From Candidatus Mediterraneibacter pullistercoris (GTDB taxonomy: Bacteria > Bacillota > Clostridia > Lachnospirales > Lachnospiraceae): a stretch of 48,000 nucleotides of DNA. Below, in pieces: positions 23,819 through 32,217 of this stretch; within the stretch, counting starts at the first letter, position 1; the number at the start of each line of letters is the position of its first letter. The notes below the pieces were generated by a model that was not told the origin of the DNA, did no database searches, and saw nothing but the letters and a program-made list of their open reading frames with translations. The DNA is taken from contig DXAU01000046.1 of NCBI GenBank assembly GCA_019116885.1, positions 1 to 48,000 of the forward strand, given 5' to 3'. The position numbers and the translations under genes are program-made.

Positions 23819-25015
23819 ATGAAGTGTCCAATATGTGGGAAAGAACTCGAATTACGAAATAAGCAGATTGGTACCACTGAGAACGGTGATCCGATCTTTA
23901 ATGAATATGCGATTTGCCGCGACTGCCGGAAACAATGGAATCTGGACAAACAGAGAGCGAAAAAAGCGGCTGCAAAAAAAGCACCCCAGCCTGAGGAAAA
24001 CGTACAGAAAGAGGCTGTGGCAAAAAAGGAGGCCGTAAAACAATCAGCGCCAGCGAAGAAACCTGCGCCCAAAAAAGAGGCCCAGCCAGCCAGACCTGCA
24101 CCGAAGCAGGAAGCTCCGGCATCCAATAAATCCGCAGCAGATGGCTCAGCAAAGACTGCTGTACAAAGGAAAAAGGCTCCTGCAAAAACAGCATCCGGAA
24201 ATGAAACAAGCGCTGCACCAAAGCGCCGGCCGAGGCCTGATGCAGACTCAGCCGTTCCTGCAAAAAAACCTGTCAAAAAGCGCCGACCGGAAAATTCCGA
24301 ACCGGAAGAGGAAAAGCGCTACAGCAATATCCCGCCGGAAAGAGTCCGCAGCAAACGCGAGAAAGCCGCACGAAAGAGTTACGAGGACATGCTTGCGACA
24401 GGTTCTATAGACAAGGTTGCAGTAAAGAGAAAAAAGAGACAGCTTGAAGACGAGACCGGGGAGATCAAAAGGCCCTCTTCAGCAAAATCCTCCTCTGACA
24501 GACGCAGTGCTCCTGTCAAGAGTTCTCCAAAGAAATACGAACCGGAATCATCAGAATACGATGATGATGAATATTACGATGACGAGCCGAGATTCCGTCC
24601 CATGCGCATTATCCTTGGAGTAATCTCGCTGATCGGATTCGGATATTTTATTTACAGAGGATTCATCACGGGCCTGGCAGACACTACGGAAGGAGGAAGT
24701 ATATCTTCCGGTACGACATTTATCGTGCTTGCGCTTTGCATGCTCGTGTCTGCGCTGCTGTATTTCATCATGCTGCAAAAAGATACTATCTTCGCATTTC
24801 TCCTCCCGATGGTCTTTTATCTCGGAAGCGCCATGTTTGCTTTTATCCAGAGGGGGGACGATCTGCAGCTCCTCATTGCCGCCATCGCAAGTGCGGTGCT
24901 GGCCGTCATTTCTCTTATATTAGCTATCACATCCCGCGGCAGCGAATATGAGGATGATGACGATTACGATGAAGCGTTTGAAGATGACTATGCAGATGAT
25001 GACTATGACGATTAA
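23819..25015 (+). CDS. Zinc-ribbon, Lys/Ala/Pro-rich membrane protein with acidic tail
   Basis: A 398-residue protein in four parts. Residues 1-45 are a zinc ribbon (CPIC and CRDC pairs). Residues about 45-250 are a disordered histone-H1-like region (many AKK, APKK, PVKKRR repeats). About 260-370 has four membrane helices (MRIILGVISLIGFGYFIY, FIVLALCMLVSALLYFIMLQ and others). The last 25 residues are almost all Asp, Glu and Tyr. The basic linker could contact nucleic acid or the membrane surface. I know no family with a proven function. It has its own promoter and terminator. Confidence 0.75.
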   Translation: MKCPICGKELELRNKQIGTTENGDPIFNEYAICRDCRKQWNLDKQRAKKAAAKKAPQPEENVQKEAVAKKEAVKQSAPAKKPAPKKEAQPARPAPKQEAPASNKSAADGSAKTAVQRKKAPAKTASGNETSAAPKRRPRPDADSAVPAKKPVKKRRPENSEPEEEKRYSNIPPERVRSKREKAARKSYEDMLATGSIDKVAVKRKKRQLEDETGEIKRPSSAKSSSDRRSAPVKSSPKKYEPESSEYDDDEYYDDEPRFRPMRIILGVISLIGFGYFIYRGFITGLADTTEGGSISSGTTFIVLALCMLVSALLYFIMLQKDTIFAFLLPMVFYLGSAMFAFIQRGDDLQLLIAAIASAVLAVISLILAITSRGSEYEDDDDYDEAFEDDYADDDYDD

Positions 25016-25054
25016 TCCAGAACAAACTTTTTCTGCATATGTATAAGATATACG

Positions 25055-25102
25055 GCCGCTGTACCCGGAGCTGAAAAGACATCGGTGACAGCGGCAGTTT
25101 TG
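25055..25102 (+). terminator. Terminator after the zinc-ribbon membrane protein
   Basis: GCCGCTGT (25055-25062) pairs with ACAGCGGC (25088-25095), followed by AGTTTTG. Confidence 0.65.
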
Positions 25103-25169
25103 TGCACATTTTTTCATTTTTCTTCATATAGTATTAGGAATTTATTGACCTGATCAACACGGAGGAATT

Positions 25170-26246
25170 ATGAAAAAGCGTATTTTTGCATGCCTGTCCG
25201 CTGCCGTCCTGTCGATCTCTCTTTTCGCCGGATGCGCGCAGGGAACAGATGCCGGAGCATCTTCATCTGGGAATACTGCCTCAGAAGACGGCGCGGCTGA
25301 GGACAGTACGACAAAACAGACGGAAGAACCTGAACTGGTTAAAGTGACATTAAACGAAGTCGCTCACTCGATCTTCTATGCGCCAATGTATGTAGCGATC
25401 GAAGAAGGGTATTTTGAAGAAGAAGGGATCGACCTTGATCTCGTCTGCGGATTCGGGGCAGATAAAACAATGACTGCCGTTATCTCCGGTGAAGCCGACA
25501 TTGGATTCATGGGATCTGAAGCCTCCATCTACACCTACGCGGAGGGCGCTACGGACTATGTCGTCAACTTCGCGCAGCTCACCCAGCGTGCAGGAAACTT
25601 CCTTGTAGCAAGGGAAGATATGAGCGACTTCAAGTGGGAAGACTTAAAAGGCAGTCTTGTCCTTGGCGGCCGGAAAGGCGGAATGCCGGAAATGGTATTT
25701 GAATATATCCTGAAACAAAATGACATCGATCCAGAGACAGATCTGGAGATAGACCAGAGCATAGATTTCGGTTCAACTGCCGCTGCTTTTGCCGAAGGGC
25801 TTGGAGACTTCACTGTTGAGTTTGAGCCAGGTGCCACAACTCTTGAATCTGAAGGCAAAGGCTATGTAGTCGCTTCACTTGGCGAGGACAGCGGATATGT
25901 TCCATACACAGCTTTCAGCGCCAAGCAAAGCTATATCGATGAGAATCCTGAGATCATCCAGGGATTCACAAACGCACTGCAGAAAGGAATGGATTATGTG
26001 CAGGCTCACACCCCGGAAGAGATTGCCGCTGTCATAGAGCCGCAGTTTCCGGAAACAGATCTGGAGACAATTACCACAATCGTAACCCGGTATTATGAAC
26101 AGAATACATGGAAAAGCAATCTGATCTTCGAGAAAAGCAGTTTTGAGCTCCTCCAGGATATTCTGGAGAGCGCAGGCGAACTGGAAGAACGTGTACCGTA
26201 TGAGGATCTCGTTACAACACAGTTTGCAGCGTCCGCGGCTCAGTGA
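25170..26246 (+). CDS. ABC transporter substrate-binding lipoprotein, NMT1/TauA-like
   Basis: A 358-residue exported lipoprotein (lipobox LFAGCAQ, Cys near 22) with a periplasmic-binding-protein II fold of the NMT1/THI5/SsuA type: APMYVAIEEGYFEEEGIDLDL, then the ADKTMTAVISGEADIGFMG pocket segment. The ligand may be a pyrimidine precursor, sulfonate or nitrate-like anion; it cannot be set from sequence. No permease or ATPase gene is adjacent, so it is an orphan or works with a transporter elsewhere. GGAGG precedes the start. Confidence 0.88.
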   Translation: MKKRIFACLSAAVLSISLFAGCAQGTDAGASSSGNTASEDGAAEDSTTKQTEEPELVKVTLNEVAHSIFYAPMYVAIEEGYFEEEGIDLDLVCGFGADKTMTAVISGEADIGFMGSEASIYTYAEGATDYVVNFAQLTQRAGNFLVAREDMSDFKWEDLKGSLVLGGRKGGMPEMVFEYILKQNDIDPETDLEIDQSIDFGSTAAAFAEGLGDFTVEFEPGATTLESEGKGYVVASLGEDSGYVPYTAFSAKQSYIDENPEIIQGFTNALQKGMDYVQAHTPEEIAAVIEPQFPETDLETITTIVTRYYEQNTWKSNLIFEKSSFELLQDILESAGELEERVPYEDLVTTQFAASAAQ

Positions 26247-26262
26247 TATAATAAAATAGCAA

Positions 26263-26296
26263 CGGTCTGGTGCCCTTTTCTGTGTGCACCAGACCG
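26263..26296 (+). terminator. Strong hairpin after the binding-protein gene
   Basis: CGGTCTGGTGC (26263-26273) pairs perfectly with GCACCAGACCG (26286-26296). No T-run follows, so termination is likely but not certain. Confidence 0.55.
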
Positions 26297-26352
26297 ATAT
26301 AAGATCTGATATCATTTCCGACTGTAGCAGAAAGAAAGGATTTTAGCACGCT

Positions 26353-26652
26353 ATGATCGATAAAAGACTTGTACCCTTCAATGGACTAAAAAAAGAACCA
26401 TTTTCCGGCAGCCACCACGGCATGCGTTATCTTCTCTCAGGTGATGACGGCAAGAACAGTACAACTTTCACAGTTTATATTTATCCTGAACCGTGGTGCT
26501 TTGAGCAGACAGCTCCGGAGCAGATTCAAAGCGCCTCATTCCCCCTCTCCGAAGAGGGTATGGATCAGGCAATGGACTGGCTCAAAGAGCGCTATGAATC
26601 AGAAAAAGAGCGGTGGACCAGCGCCGCCCAGGGCATGATGCATATCACGTAG
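26353..26652 (+). CDS. Conserved hypothetical protein
   Basis: A 99-residue cytosolic protein beginning MIDKRLVPFNGLKKEPFSGS, with an aromatic central part (VYIYPEPWCFEQT) and a helical C-terminus (MDQAMDWLKERYESEKERW). I recognise no domain. AAAGGA lies about 12 bases before the ATG. It is probably monocistronic. Confidence 0.65.
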   Translation: MIDKRLVPFNGLKKEPFSGSHHGMRYLLSGDDGKNSTTFTVYIYPEPWCFEQTAPEQIQSASFPLSEEGMDQAMDWLKERYESEKERWTSAAQGMMHIT

Positions 26653-26855
26653 GCCGGCATTTTTGTCACGCTCTTTTACTGTTCTTTTGTAAGTTTATTT
26701 TCTTTTAATATTATTTAAGATTTCTTCCATATCTCGTCACAATGGATTCACATTTCCCTGTTATCATTAAATCATGAAAACAAAGAAGACAATGGCTGTA
26801 TGGGCAGCCGTTCGTATGGCCATTGGACTTCGCCTAAAGAATATTTGAGACTTTC

Positions 26856-28229
26856 TTATATATCATTCCCGGCCTTACTGCCTGGGAATATTTTTTTGAA
26901 GTCAATCTTCACGATATAATAATACATTCCAGCCAAAAGGACCGCTGCGAGTATCCATGCGACAGGACTTGCAAGACATACCCCCAGATAACTCCTCTGT
27001 CCGGCTGCGATCACAGAGACAACGCCTCTTCCCACCAGCTCGGCCACACCTGCCATCATTGGAAGCAGACCGTATCCAAGCCCCTGGATTCCACTCCTGT
27101 AAATATTCACGAGTGCCAGAGGGATGAAAAACGTTCCTACACATTTCAGATAGATATCCACAGAATCCATGATAGTCTCCACGTCTTCTGATACGAACAG
27201 ATAGGTCATATATTTTCCTACTGTCATCACAATAGCTGCCGCGATAAACGAATAGATAATCCCGATAATCGTACATGCCTTGAACCCCTGACGAATACGG
27301 GGCACATCACCTGCACCCATGTTCTGGGCTCCATAGGTAGCTATCGTCGTTCCTAATGCTCCATATGCCTGAGTTACAACTTGTTCGATCTTGCCTGCCG
27401 CAGTGTACGCTGCTACGAGAGTCGATCCCAGGATATTCAGAGAAGACTGCACCATCATCGTTCCAATAGCCGTAATCGAATACTGCAGTGCCATCGGAAT
27501 CCCGATTCTGATCTGAGTCTTTAAAAGACTGGCCGGAGGACGCCAGTCCTCCCGGGTCATACGGAGTTCCGGGACTTTCTTTACGATATATACCAGGCAC
27601 AGGACACCGGATACCCCCTGGGAAATCACAGTCGCGACAGCCGCCCCTGCAGCCCCCATATGAAATACAATGATAAACAGGAGATCCAGTACGATATTAA
27701 GGAACGCAGACAATATCAAAAAGTACAGAGGTACTTTGCTGTTTCCCAGCGCTCTTAGAATGCTGGCCAGCAGATTATACAGCATCTGAGCCAGAATACC
27801 GCCGCTGATAATCATGATATATGCATATGCGTCCGCAAATATATCTGGCGGAGTATTCATCGCAATAAGCCACGGTTTCATAAGTATCATAAATGACACT
27901 GTGAGTATCACTCCAACAATCAGCGACAGGATAGAAGCGCCTGCTACCGTACGGCGCATGGCATGCATATCTCCCGCTCCGAACTTCTGTGCTGTCAGCA
28001 CAGTAAAACCCGCAGTCATGCCGACAACAAAACCGAAGATCAGAAACATGAGTGTACCTGTACTTCCCACTGCTGCCAGTGCTTTTGTGCCAACGAATTT
28101 CCCCACAATCACCGCGTCCGCCATGTTGTAAAACTGTTGGAATACGTTTCCTATAAAAATAGGCAGCGTGAAACTGAGTATGATCTTCACAGGATTTCCG
28201 GATGTCATATCATGCTGAACTGCTTTCAT
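26856..28229 (-). CDS. MATE-family multidrug/cation efflux transporter
   Basis: A 457-residue inner-membrane protein with about 12 helices in two homologous halves. The N-terminal segment GNPVKIILSFTLPIFIGNVF, then FYNMADAVIVGKFVG, is the classic MATE signature, repeated in the second half as LGTTIATYGAQNMGAGD. MATE proteins expel drugs or metabolites in exchange for Na+ or H+; the substrate is not known. The ATG at 28229 follows AAGGG; an upstream frame extension has no site. It converges on plus-strand genes. Confidence 0.93.
   Translation of the reverse strand: MKAVQHDMTSGNPVKIILSFTLPIFIGNVFQQFYNMADAVIVGKFVGTKALAAVGSTGTLMFLIFGFVVGMTAGFTVLTAQKFGAGDMHAMRRTVAGASILSLIVGVILTVSFMILMKPWLIAMNTPPDIFADAYAYIMIISGGILAQMLYNLLASILRALGNSKVPLYFLILSAFLNIVLDLLFIIVFHMGAAGAAVATVISQGVSGVLCLVYIVKKVPELRMTREDWRPPASLLKTQIRIGIPMALQYSITAIGTMMVQSSLNILGSTLVAAYTAAGKIEQVVTQAYGALGTTIATYGAQNMGAGDVPRIRQGFKACTIIGIIYSFIAAAIVMTVGKYMTYLFVSEDVETIMDSVDIYLKCVGTFFIPLALVNIYRSGIQGLGYGLLPMMAGVAELVGRGVVSVIAAGQRSYLGVCLASPVAWILAAVLLAGMYYYIVKIDFKKIFPGSKAGNDI
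26865..26897 (+). terminator. Terminator for plus-strand transcripts meeting the MATE gene
   Basis: ATTCCC-GGC pairs with GCC-GGGAAT (one bulge), then TTTTTTTG. It lies inside the last codons of the convergent MATE gene. Confidence 0.55.
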
Positions 28230-28331
28230 AATAAATACCCTTTCTGTCACACAAAATCCAAGGAATTATATAACAGAAAGGGGGTTTTGTAAATACAGTT
28301 TTTTCAATTTTAACTATGATTTTACAGGCTT

Positions 28332-29402
28332 TTATTTCAGGAATAACAGCTTCTCTTCATCAAATGCCAAATGATCCGGCATTCCTCTTTCCTCCAGCTG
28401 GTACGCCTTTTCCCTCTGCACAAACCAGCATACTGTCGTCTTTGCTCTTATATAATAATTCTTTTCAAATGGAAGTTCTGCACTGCTCTCCAGGTCAAAT
28501 TTCAGCATGCCCGGCCTGCTCTCCACGATGCTGTCTGGAGTCTCCGCCCTGCTTCCGCTCCAGACTGGAATAAAATCGTGGGCGCGGTATCCAATATACT
28601 TCGTGTATTCAGGTATCTTACGCTCCGTAGTGAGTATGACGCCCCAGTCCTCTGCCTCGACTGTGTGCTCGTCGATCCTGCGGGCTTTTGAGAAATTCTT
28701 GCATCCGGTCAGAAGAGCAGCTTCCCGGCTCACAGGATCACGGAATATCTCTTTCGTCTCCCCTGAAACGGCAACCTTTCCCTGGTCAATGACAAGCAGT
28801 TCTTCACTGAACCGATACACCTCATCCCTGTTGTGAGACACCATGATGACCGTCCCCTCATAGTCCGCAAGCATTTCCGTGAGTTCTCTTTGCAGTTGAT
28901 CCTTTAAATACATATCAAGGGCGGAAAATGGCTCATCAAGAAGGATCACGTCCGGCTCATACGCCATGATACGCGCAAGCGCTACTCTCTGCTGCTGTCC
29001 GCCTGAGAGCTGGCCCGGGAGTCGTTTCTCCAGACCCTGCAGGCGGAACTTACGTGCCATCTCACGGACACGCTCCTCTTTCTCCTGCTTACTTCCTTTC
29101 AGTCCGGCAGCAATATTCTTCTCCACCGTCATCGTTGGAAACAGGGCGTAATTCTGAAACAGATATCCCACATTTCTCTTCTGAGGCTTCAGATTTATCT
29201 TCTGATCTTTGTCAAAAAGCGTTCTGCCCTCCACCTTGATACGTCCCTCGTCCGGGAGTGCGATTCCGGCAATACTCTTGAGCGTCATGCTCTTTCCACA
29301 GCCCGAGGCTCCAAGGATGCCGATGCGTCGGGAATCACTGTGGAAACTGATATCCAGCAGGAAATTGTCAAGTTTCCGCCGAATCTCTACTGTAACTGCC
29401 AT
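28332..29402 (-). CDS. modC: Molybdate ABC transporter ATP-binding protein
   Basis: A 356-residue ATPase. Walker A GASGCGKS is near residue 34, the signature LSGGQQQRVALAR near 132, and Walker B VILLDEPFSALD near 150. The C-terminal part (about 270-356) is the regulatory domain seen in CysA/ModC-like ATPases. The gene begins one codon after modB with GGGAGG, so they are co-translated. Context with modA and modB and molybdoenzyme genes supports molybdate over sulfate. Confidence 0.93.
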   Translation of the reverse strand: MAVTVEIRRKLDNFLLDISFHSDSRRIGILGASGCGKSMTLKSIAGIALPDEGRIKVEGRTLFDKDQKINLKPQKRNVGYLFQNYALFPTMTVEKNIAAGLKGSKQEKEERVREMARKFRLQGLEKRLPGQLSGGQQQRVALARIMAYEPDVILLDEPFSALDMYLKDQLQRELTEMLADYEGTVIMVSHNRDEVYRFSEELLVIDQGKVAVSGETKEIFRDPVSREAALLTGCKNFSKARRIDEHTVEAEDWGVILTTERKIPEYTKYIGYRAHDFIPVWSGSRAETPDSIVESRPGMLKFDLESSAELPFEKNYYIRAKTTVCWFVQREKAYQLEERGMPDHLAFDEEKLLFLK

Positions 29403-29405
29403 GGT

Positions 29406-30110
29406 CTACCACCTCCCGATATGTTTCATCCTGTTTCCCGATATAAGATTCATCAGAAAAATAACGAGAAATGCGATGACCATAACAATCGCTACCCAGA
29501 TTCCGGCTGTGAGATAATCCCCGTCCTGGATGACCATGGCAATCTTTTGGGAGATCGTGCCGGTCTTGCCCGGTATATTTCCGGCAAGCATAGATGTGGC
29601 TCCATACTCTCCCAGCGCCCTGGCAAATGTAAGGATTGTTCCGGATGCAATACCCGGACCTGCCGTCGGCACAATGATCTTCCAGAATATCTTTGTATCT
29701 GACATCCCAAGCGTCCGTCCCGCATAGACAAGGTTCATATCGATCTGTTCCATGGCCGCGCGCGCGTTTCTGTACATGAGCGGAAATGCGATCACGGTTG
29801 CCGCGATCACACAGCCCAGCCATGTCTGAACTACCTTGAAGCCGAATTCATCAAATAAAAATTCTCCCAGAGGGCGCCGTCTGCTGAACAGGAGAAGGAG
29901 GAAGAAACCAGCCACTGTGGGCGGCAGCACCATTGGCAGCGTAAGGATGCCGTCAATGACCGCTTTCTTTCCCGGTGTCGCCTTTACCACCTTGCGGGCG
30001 GCAAATATCCCGAGAAAAAACGAAATAAATGTCGCCACCACTCCGGTTTTGAGCGATATGTAAAGCGGACTCCAGTCCAGGTCCTTTAATATCTGCGTGA
30101 TCTCTTCCAT
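29406..30110 (-). CDS. modB: Molybdate ABC transporter permease
   Basis: A 234-residue membrane protein with five or six helices and the EAA loop AGRTLGMSDTKIFWKIIVPTA that docks to the ATPase. The segment LPMVLPPTVAGFFLL is characteristic of ModB. It is 43 bases downstream of modA and three bases before modC. Confidence 0.94.
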   Translation of the reverse strand: MEEITQILKDLDWSPLYISLKTGVVATFISFFLGIFAARKVVKATPGKKAVIDGILTLPMVLPPTVAGFFLLLLFSRRRPLGEFLFDEFGFKVVQTWLGCVIAATVIAFPLMYRNARAAMEQIDMNLVYAGRTLGMSDTKIFWKIIVPTAGPGIASGTILTFARALGEYGATSMLAGNIPGKTGTISQKIAMVIQDGDYLTAGIWVAIVMVIAFLVIFLMNLISGNRMKHIGRW

Positions 30111-30153
30111 AACTTCTGCAATTACTCCTTAAAAGTTTTTCCTGTGTTCTGTC

Positions 30154-31053
30154 TTATACATCTGTATCGAAATAATAGGAATCAAATACAGCTTTCGCCT
30201 CATCTGAGAGGATGAACTCGAGAAAATCTTCTGCCGCTGCTGTCTGAGCGTCGTCTGCTTCCTCATTTACCACGCGTGCGATCGGATAGATCACATCGCC
30301 TGTCAGATCATAGCTTACTGTCTGCAGGATATTAAGTTCCTCCTCGTACCCGTATGTATCTGAATAGTAAGTCGTTCCAACTTCGCAGGCCCCCTCCACA
30401 ACTGCCGTCAGCACTTTGCTCACATTGTCCTGCTCGCTGATCTCGACACCGCCGAGCGCCTCGGATACTTCCTCTGTAGTAATTGAAGCCGGATCGTCTG
30501 TTGCAGGAAGCGTGCCGAGATTGACAAGGGCCTGTCTCGTATATCTTCCCACCGGCACACTTCCGCCTGCCAGAGCAATACTCTCTGCTTCGTTCAGATT
30601 CTCAAGTCCGGTCACTTTTGTTCCGCTGTCTTTTAAAGTTACTACTACGACCTGGTTATTGACAACATCTGCTCTCGTTCCCTCTACCATCAGTCCGTCA
30701 GCTTCCAGATCATCCATCTGCTTCTGTGCAGCAGAAAAGAAGATATCACATTCATACCCCTCCTGAATCTGGGTAAGGAGTGTGCCTGAGCTGTCGGCAT
30801 TGTACGTGATTGTAACCTCCGGATGCTCTTCATTATACATTTCTGCAAGCTCTCTCATTACTGTGTCAAGGCTTGCCGCGATAAATACCTGGATTTCCGT
30901 CTCTTCCGCCGCATCGTCAGAACTGCCGCTCCCGGAAGCTGTTTTACCGGAGTCTGACGTATCGTCACTGCCGCTGTCTGTGCCGCCGGAGCATCCTGCC
31001 ATTGCCAATATCATTGCTCCTGCGAGCATTGCTGCTAAAACCTTTTTCTTCAT
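30154..31053 (-). CDS. modA: Molybdate-binding lipoprotein
   Basis: A 299-residue lipoprotein (lipobox AMAGCSGG) with the ModA fold: IQVFIAASLDTVMRELAE, then YNADSSGTLLTQIQEGYECD and DIFFSAAQKQMD. ModA binds molybdate or tungstate at the cell surface. AGGAGG precedes the ATG. The promoter at 31090-31118 is covered by a palindrome, suggesting metal-dependent control. Together with modB and modC it would supply molybdenum for the xanthine dehydrogenase encoded upstream. Confidence 0.94.
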   Translation of the reverse strand: MKKKVLAAMLAGAMILAMAGCSGGTDSGSDDTSDSGKTASGSGSSDDAAEETEIQVFIAASLDTVMRELAEMYNEEHPEVTITYNADSSGTLLTQIQEGYECDIFFSAAQKQMDDLEADGLMVEGTRADVVNNQVVVVTLKDSGTKVTGLENLNEAESIALAGGSVPVGRYTRQALVNLGTLPATDDPASITTEEVSEALGGVEISEQDNVSKVLTAVVEGACEVGTTYYSDTYGYEEELNILQTVSYDLTGDVIYPIARVVNEEADDAQTAAAEDFLEFILSDEAKAVFDSYYFDTDV

Positions 31054-31089
31054 ACTTACTCTTATCCTCCTGTTCTTCGTTTCAGAATA

Positions 31090-31121
31090 AGTATAACCGA
31101 TTATTTTTCAAAAAACAATCG
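31090..31121 (-). promoter_or_regulatory. modA promoter with overlapping ModE-like palindrome
   Basis: On the minus strand TTGTTT (31113-31118), 17 bases and TATACT (31090-31095) form a promoter. A 24-bp imperfect palindrome with ends CGATT/AATCG and an A/T-rich centre (31098-31121) covers the -35 and spacer. Position fits a repressor site; its arm sequence differs from the E. coli ModE box. Confidence 0.6.
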
Positions 31122-32036
31122 CTATTCCCCGAAAATCTCCCGGTATTTCTTTTCGGCAAACTCTGCTACTTCCCGTTCCAGACACTCATACCGTTTCATC
31201 AGACTAAGACCTGCCGGGCTCACCTGCGCAATCCCACCGTTCTTCCCGCCAGGGCTCCGCTCCACAACCGGACATCCGAGTTCCTGCTCTGCGGTCCGTA
31301 TCAGAGCCCAGCCCTTGCTGTAAGACATACCTGCTTTCCCGCACGCCTCGCGCACATTTCCGAGCATATCGATCTGTTTCAGGAGCACCATCATACCCGG
31401 TCCGAAGAAAGCCTCATTTCGCATAAGCTGGAGTTTGAGTTTCGGGTGGATTCCGGCCCGCTTCTCCGTGGCCGCCAGCTCTTCAAAATTATCCTCCCTG
31501 CGGGCACGCACGAGAACTCCCTCGTCGTCTACCGGAAGAAATCCGATCGATGCGCCCGATGCGTCAAGAGCGCCCTTTAATCCCCTCTCTCCCTGATATC
31601 CTGCAATACTGTCTGTAAGACACGCATTGATCAGAACCGGATGCCCCTTTCTGCCGTCATGAACCGGGATCACTATGGGAGCATCCTGTAAAAGCATCTT
31701 CTTAAGCGTATCTTCCGCGAAAAGAGGCACATCAGCCGGGCAGAAGAATAGCCGCTCACAATTTCTCAGATACTGAAATCCCTGCACCGCAAGATCTATC
31801 ATCTGCGCAGCCTCATAATCTCCGCACCTGAGAAATACCACGCCGAGTTTCGCAAGGCTTTTCTCCGTTTCTTTTGCCCTGTCTCCCGTCACCACTGCCA
31901 CATCTTCCACTCCCGCACGGCGAAACGTATGGATCATCCTTCTCAACATGGCGCTTCTGTCTGTATTTTCCAGTTTGTCATATGCCCGGAAACCGCCCGG
32001 TGTACCTGCGGCGGCAATTACTGCTCCTGCTCTCAT
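31122..32036 (-). CDS. MocA-like nucleotidyltransferase fused to a ModE-type winged helix
   Basis: A 304-residue two-domain protein. Residues about 1-190 are an NTP-transferase fold like MobA/MocA (MRAGAVIAAAG, later FFCPADVPLFAEDTL), but the usual GxxSRMGxxK loop is altered to GTPGGFRAYDK, so catalysis is in doubt. Residues about 200-304 are a LysR/ModE-like winged helix (FGPGMMVLLKQIDMLGNVRE, then AGMSYSKGWALI, and a basic SPGGKNGG wing). No C-terminal molybdate-binding TOBE pair is present. It lies between modABC and the xanthine dehydrogenase operon with its own promoter. It may couple cofactor state to transcription. The AGGAGA site supports the start. Confidence 0.85.
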   Translation of the reverse strand: MRAGAVIAAAGTPGGFRAYDKLENTDRSAMLRRMIHTFRRAGVEDVAVVTGDRAKETEKSLAKLGVVFLRCGDYEAAQMIDLAVQGFQYLRNCERLFFCPADVPLFAEDTLKKMLLQDAPIVIPVHDGRKGHPVLINACLTDSIAGYQGERGLKGALDASGASIGFLPVDDEGVLVRARREDNFEELAATEKRAGIHPKLKLQLMRNEAFFGPGMMVLLKQIDMLGNVREACGKAGMSYSKGWALIRTAEQELGCPVVERSPGGKNGGIAQVSPAGLSLMKRYECLEREVAEFAEKKYREIFGE

Positions 32037-32101
32037 GCGGCTGTCTCCTTTCTGTTTCTTTTCAGCGGCTAGAAAACCGCCCTTATCATATATTTTCGAT
32101 C

Positions 32102-32130
32102 ATTATACCATTTTGTGTATCCTCTGTCAG
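32102..32130 (-). promoter_or_regulatory. Promoter of the MocA/ModE-like gene
   Basis: On the minus strand CTGACA (32125-32130), 17 bases and TATAAT (32102-32107). Confidence 0.75.
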
Positions 32131-32175
32131 CTTTTACGTCAAACAGCTCTCGGTTCATATTTTTCATATTCAACC

Positions 32176-32209
32176 AAAAGAGGAACGCCTTTTCCGGCAT
32201 CCCTCTTTT
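32176..32209. terminator. Hairpin after the xanthine dehydrogenase gene
   Basis: AAAAGAGG (32176-32183) pairs with CCTCTTTT (32202-32209), with an inner GCC/GGC pair. The T-rich run is on the plus-strand side (CTCTTTTT), so its strength for the minus-strand operon is uncertain. Confidence 0.5.
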
Positions 32210-32217
32210 CTCTTTTT

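Noticed and set aside
23794-24276. Minus-strand frame rich in Phe, Ala and Ser opposite the zinc-ribbon membrane protein
   Set aside because: It mirrors the Lys/Ala repeats of the sense gene and has no independent signals.
26774-26848. A 24-codon frame (MKTKKTMAVWAAVRMAIGLR...) between the hypothetical gene and the MATE gene
   Set aside because: No ribosome binding site is seen, and so short a frame occurs by chance in A+T-rich spacer.
28332-31053. Sulfate or tungstate transporter instead of molybdate
   Set aside because: Sulfate systems have two permeases, and the ModA and ModB motifs together with molybdoenzyme neighbours favour molybdate; tungstate cannot be fully excluded.
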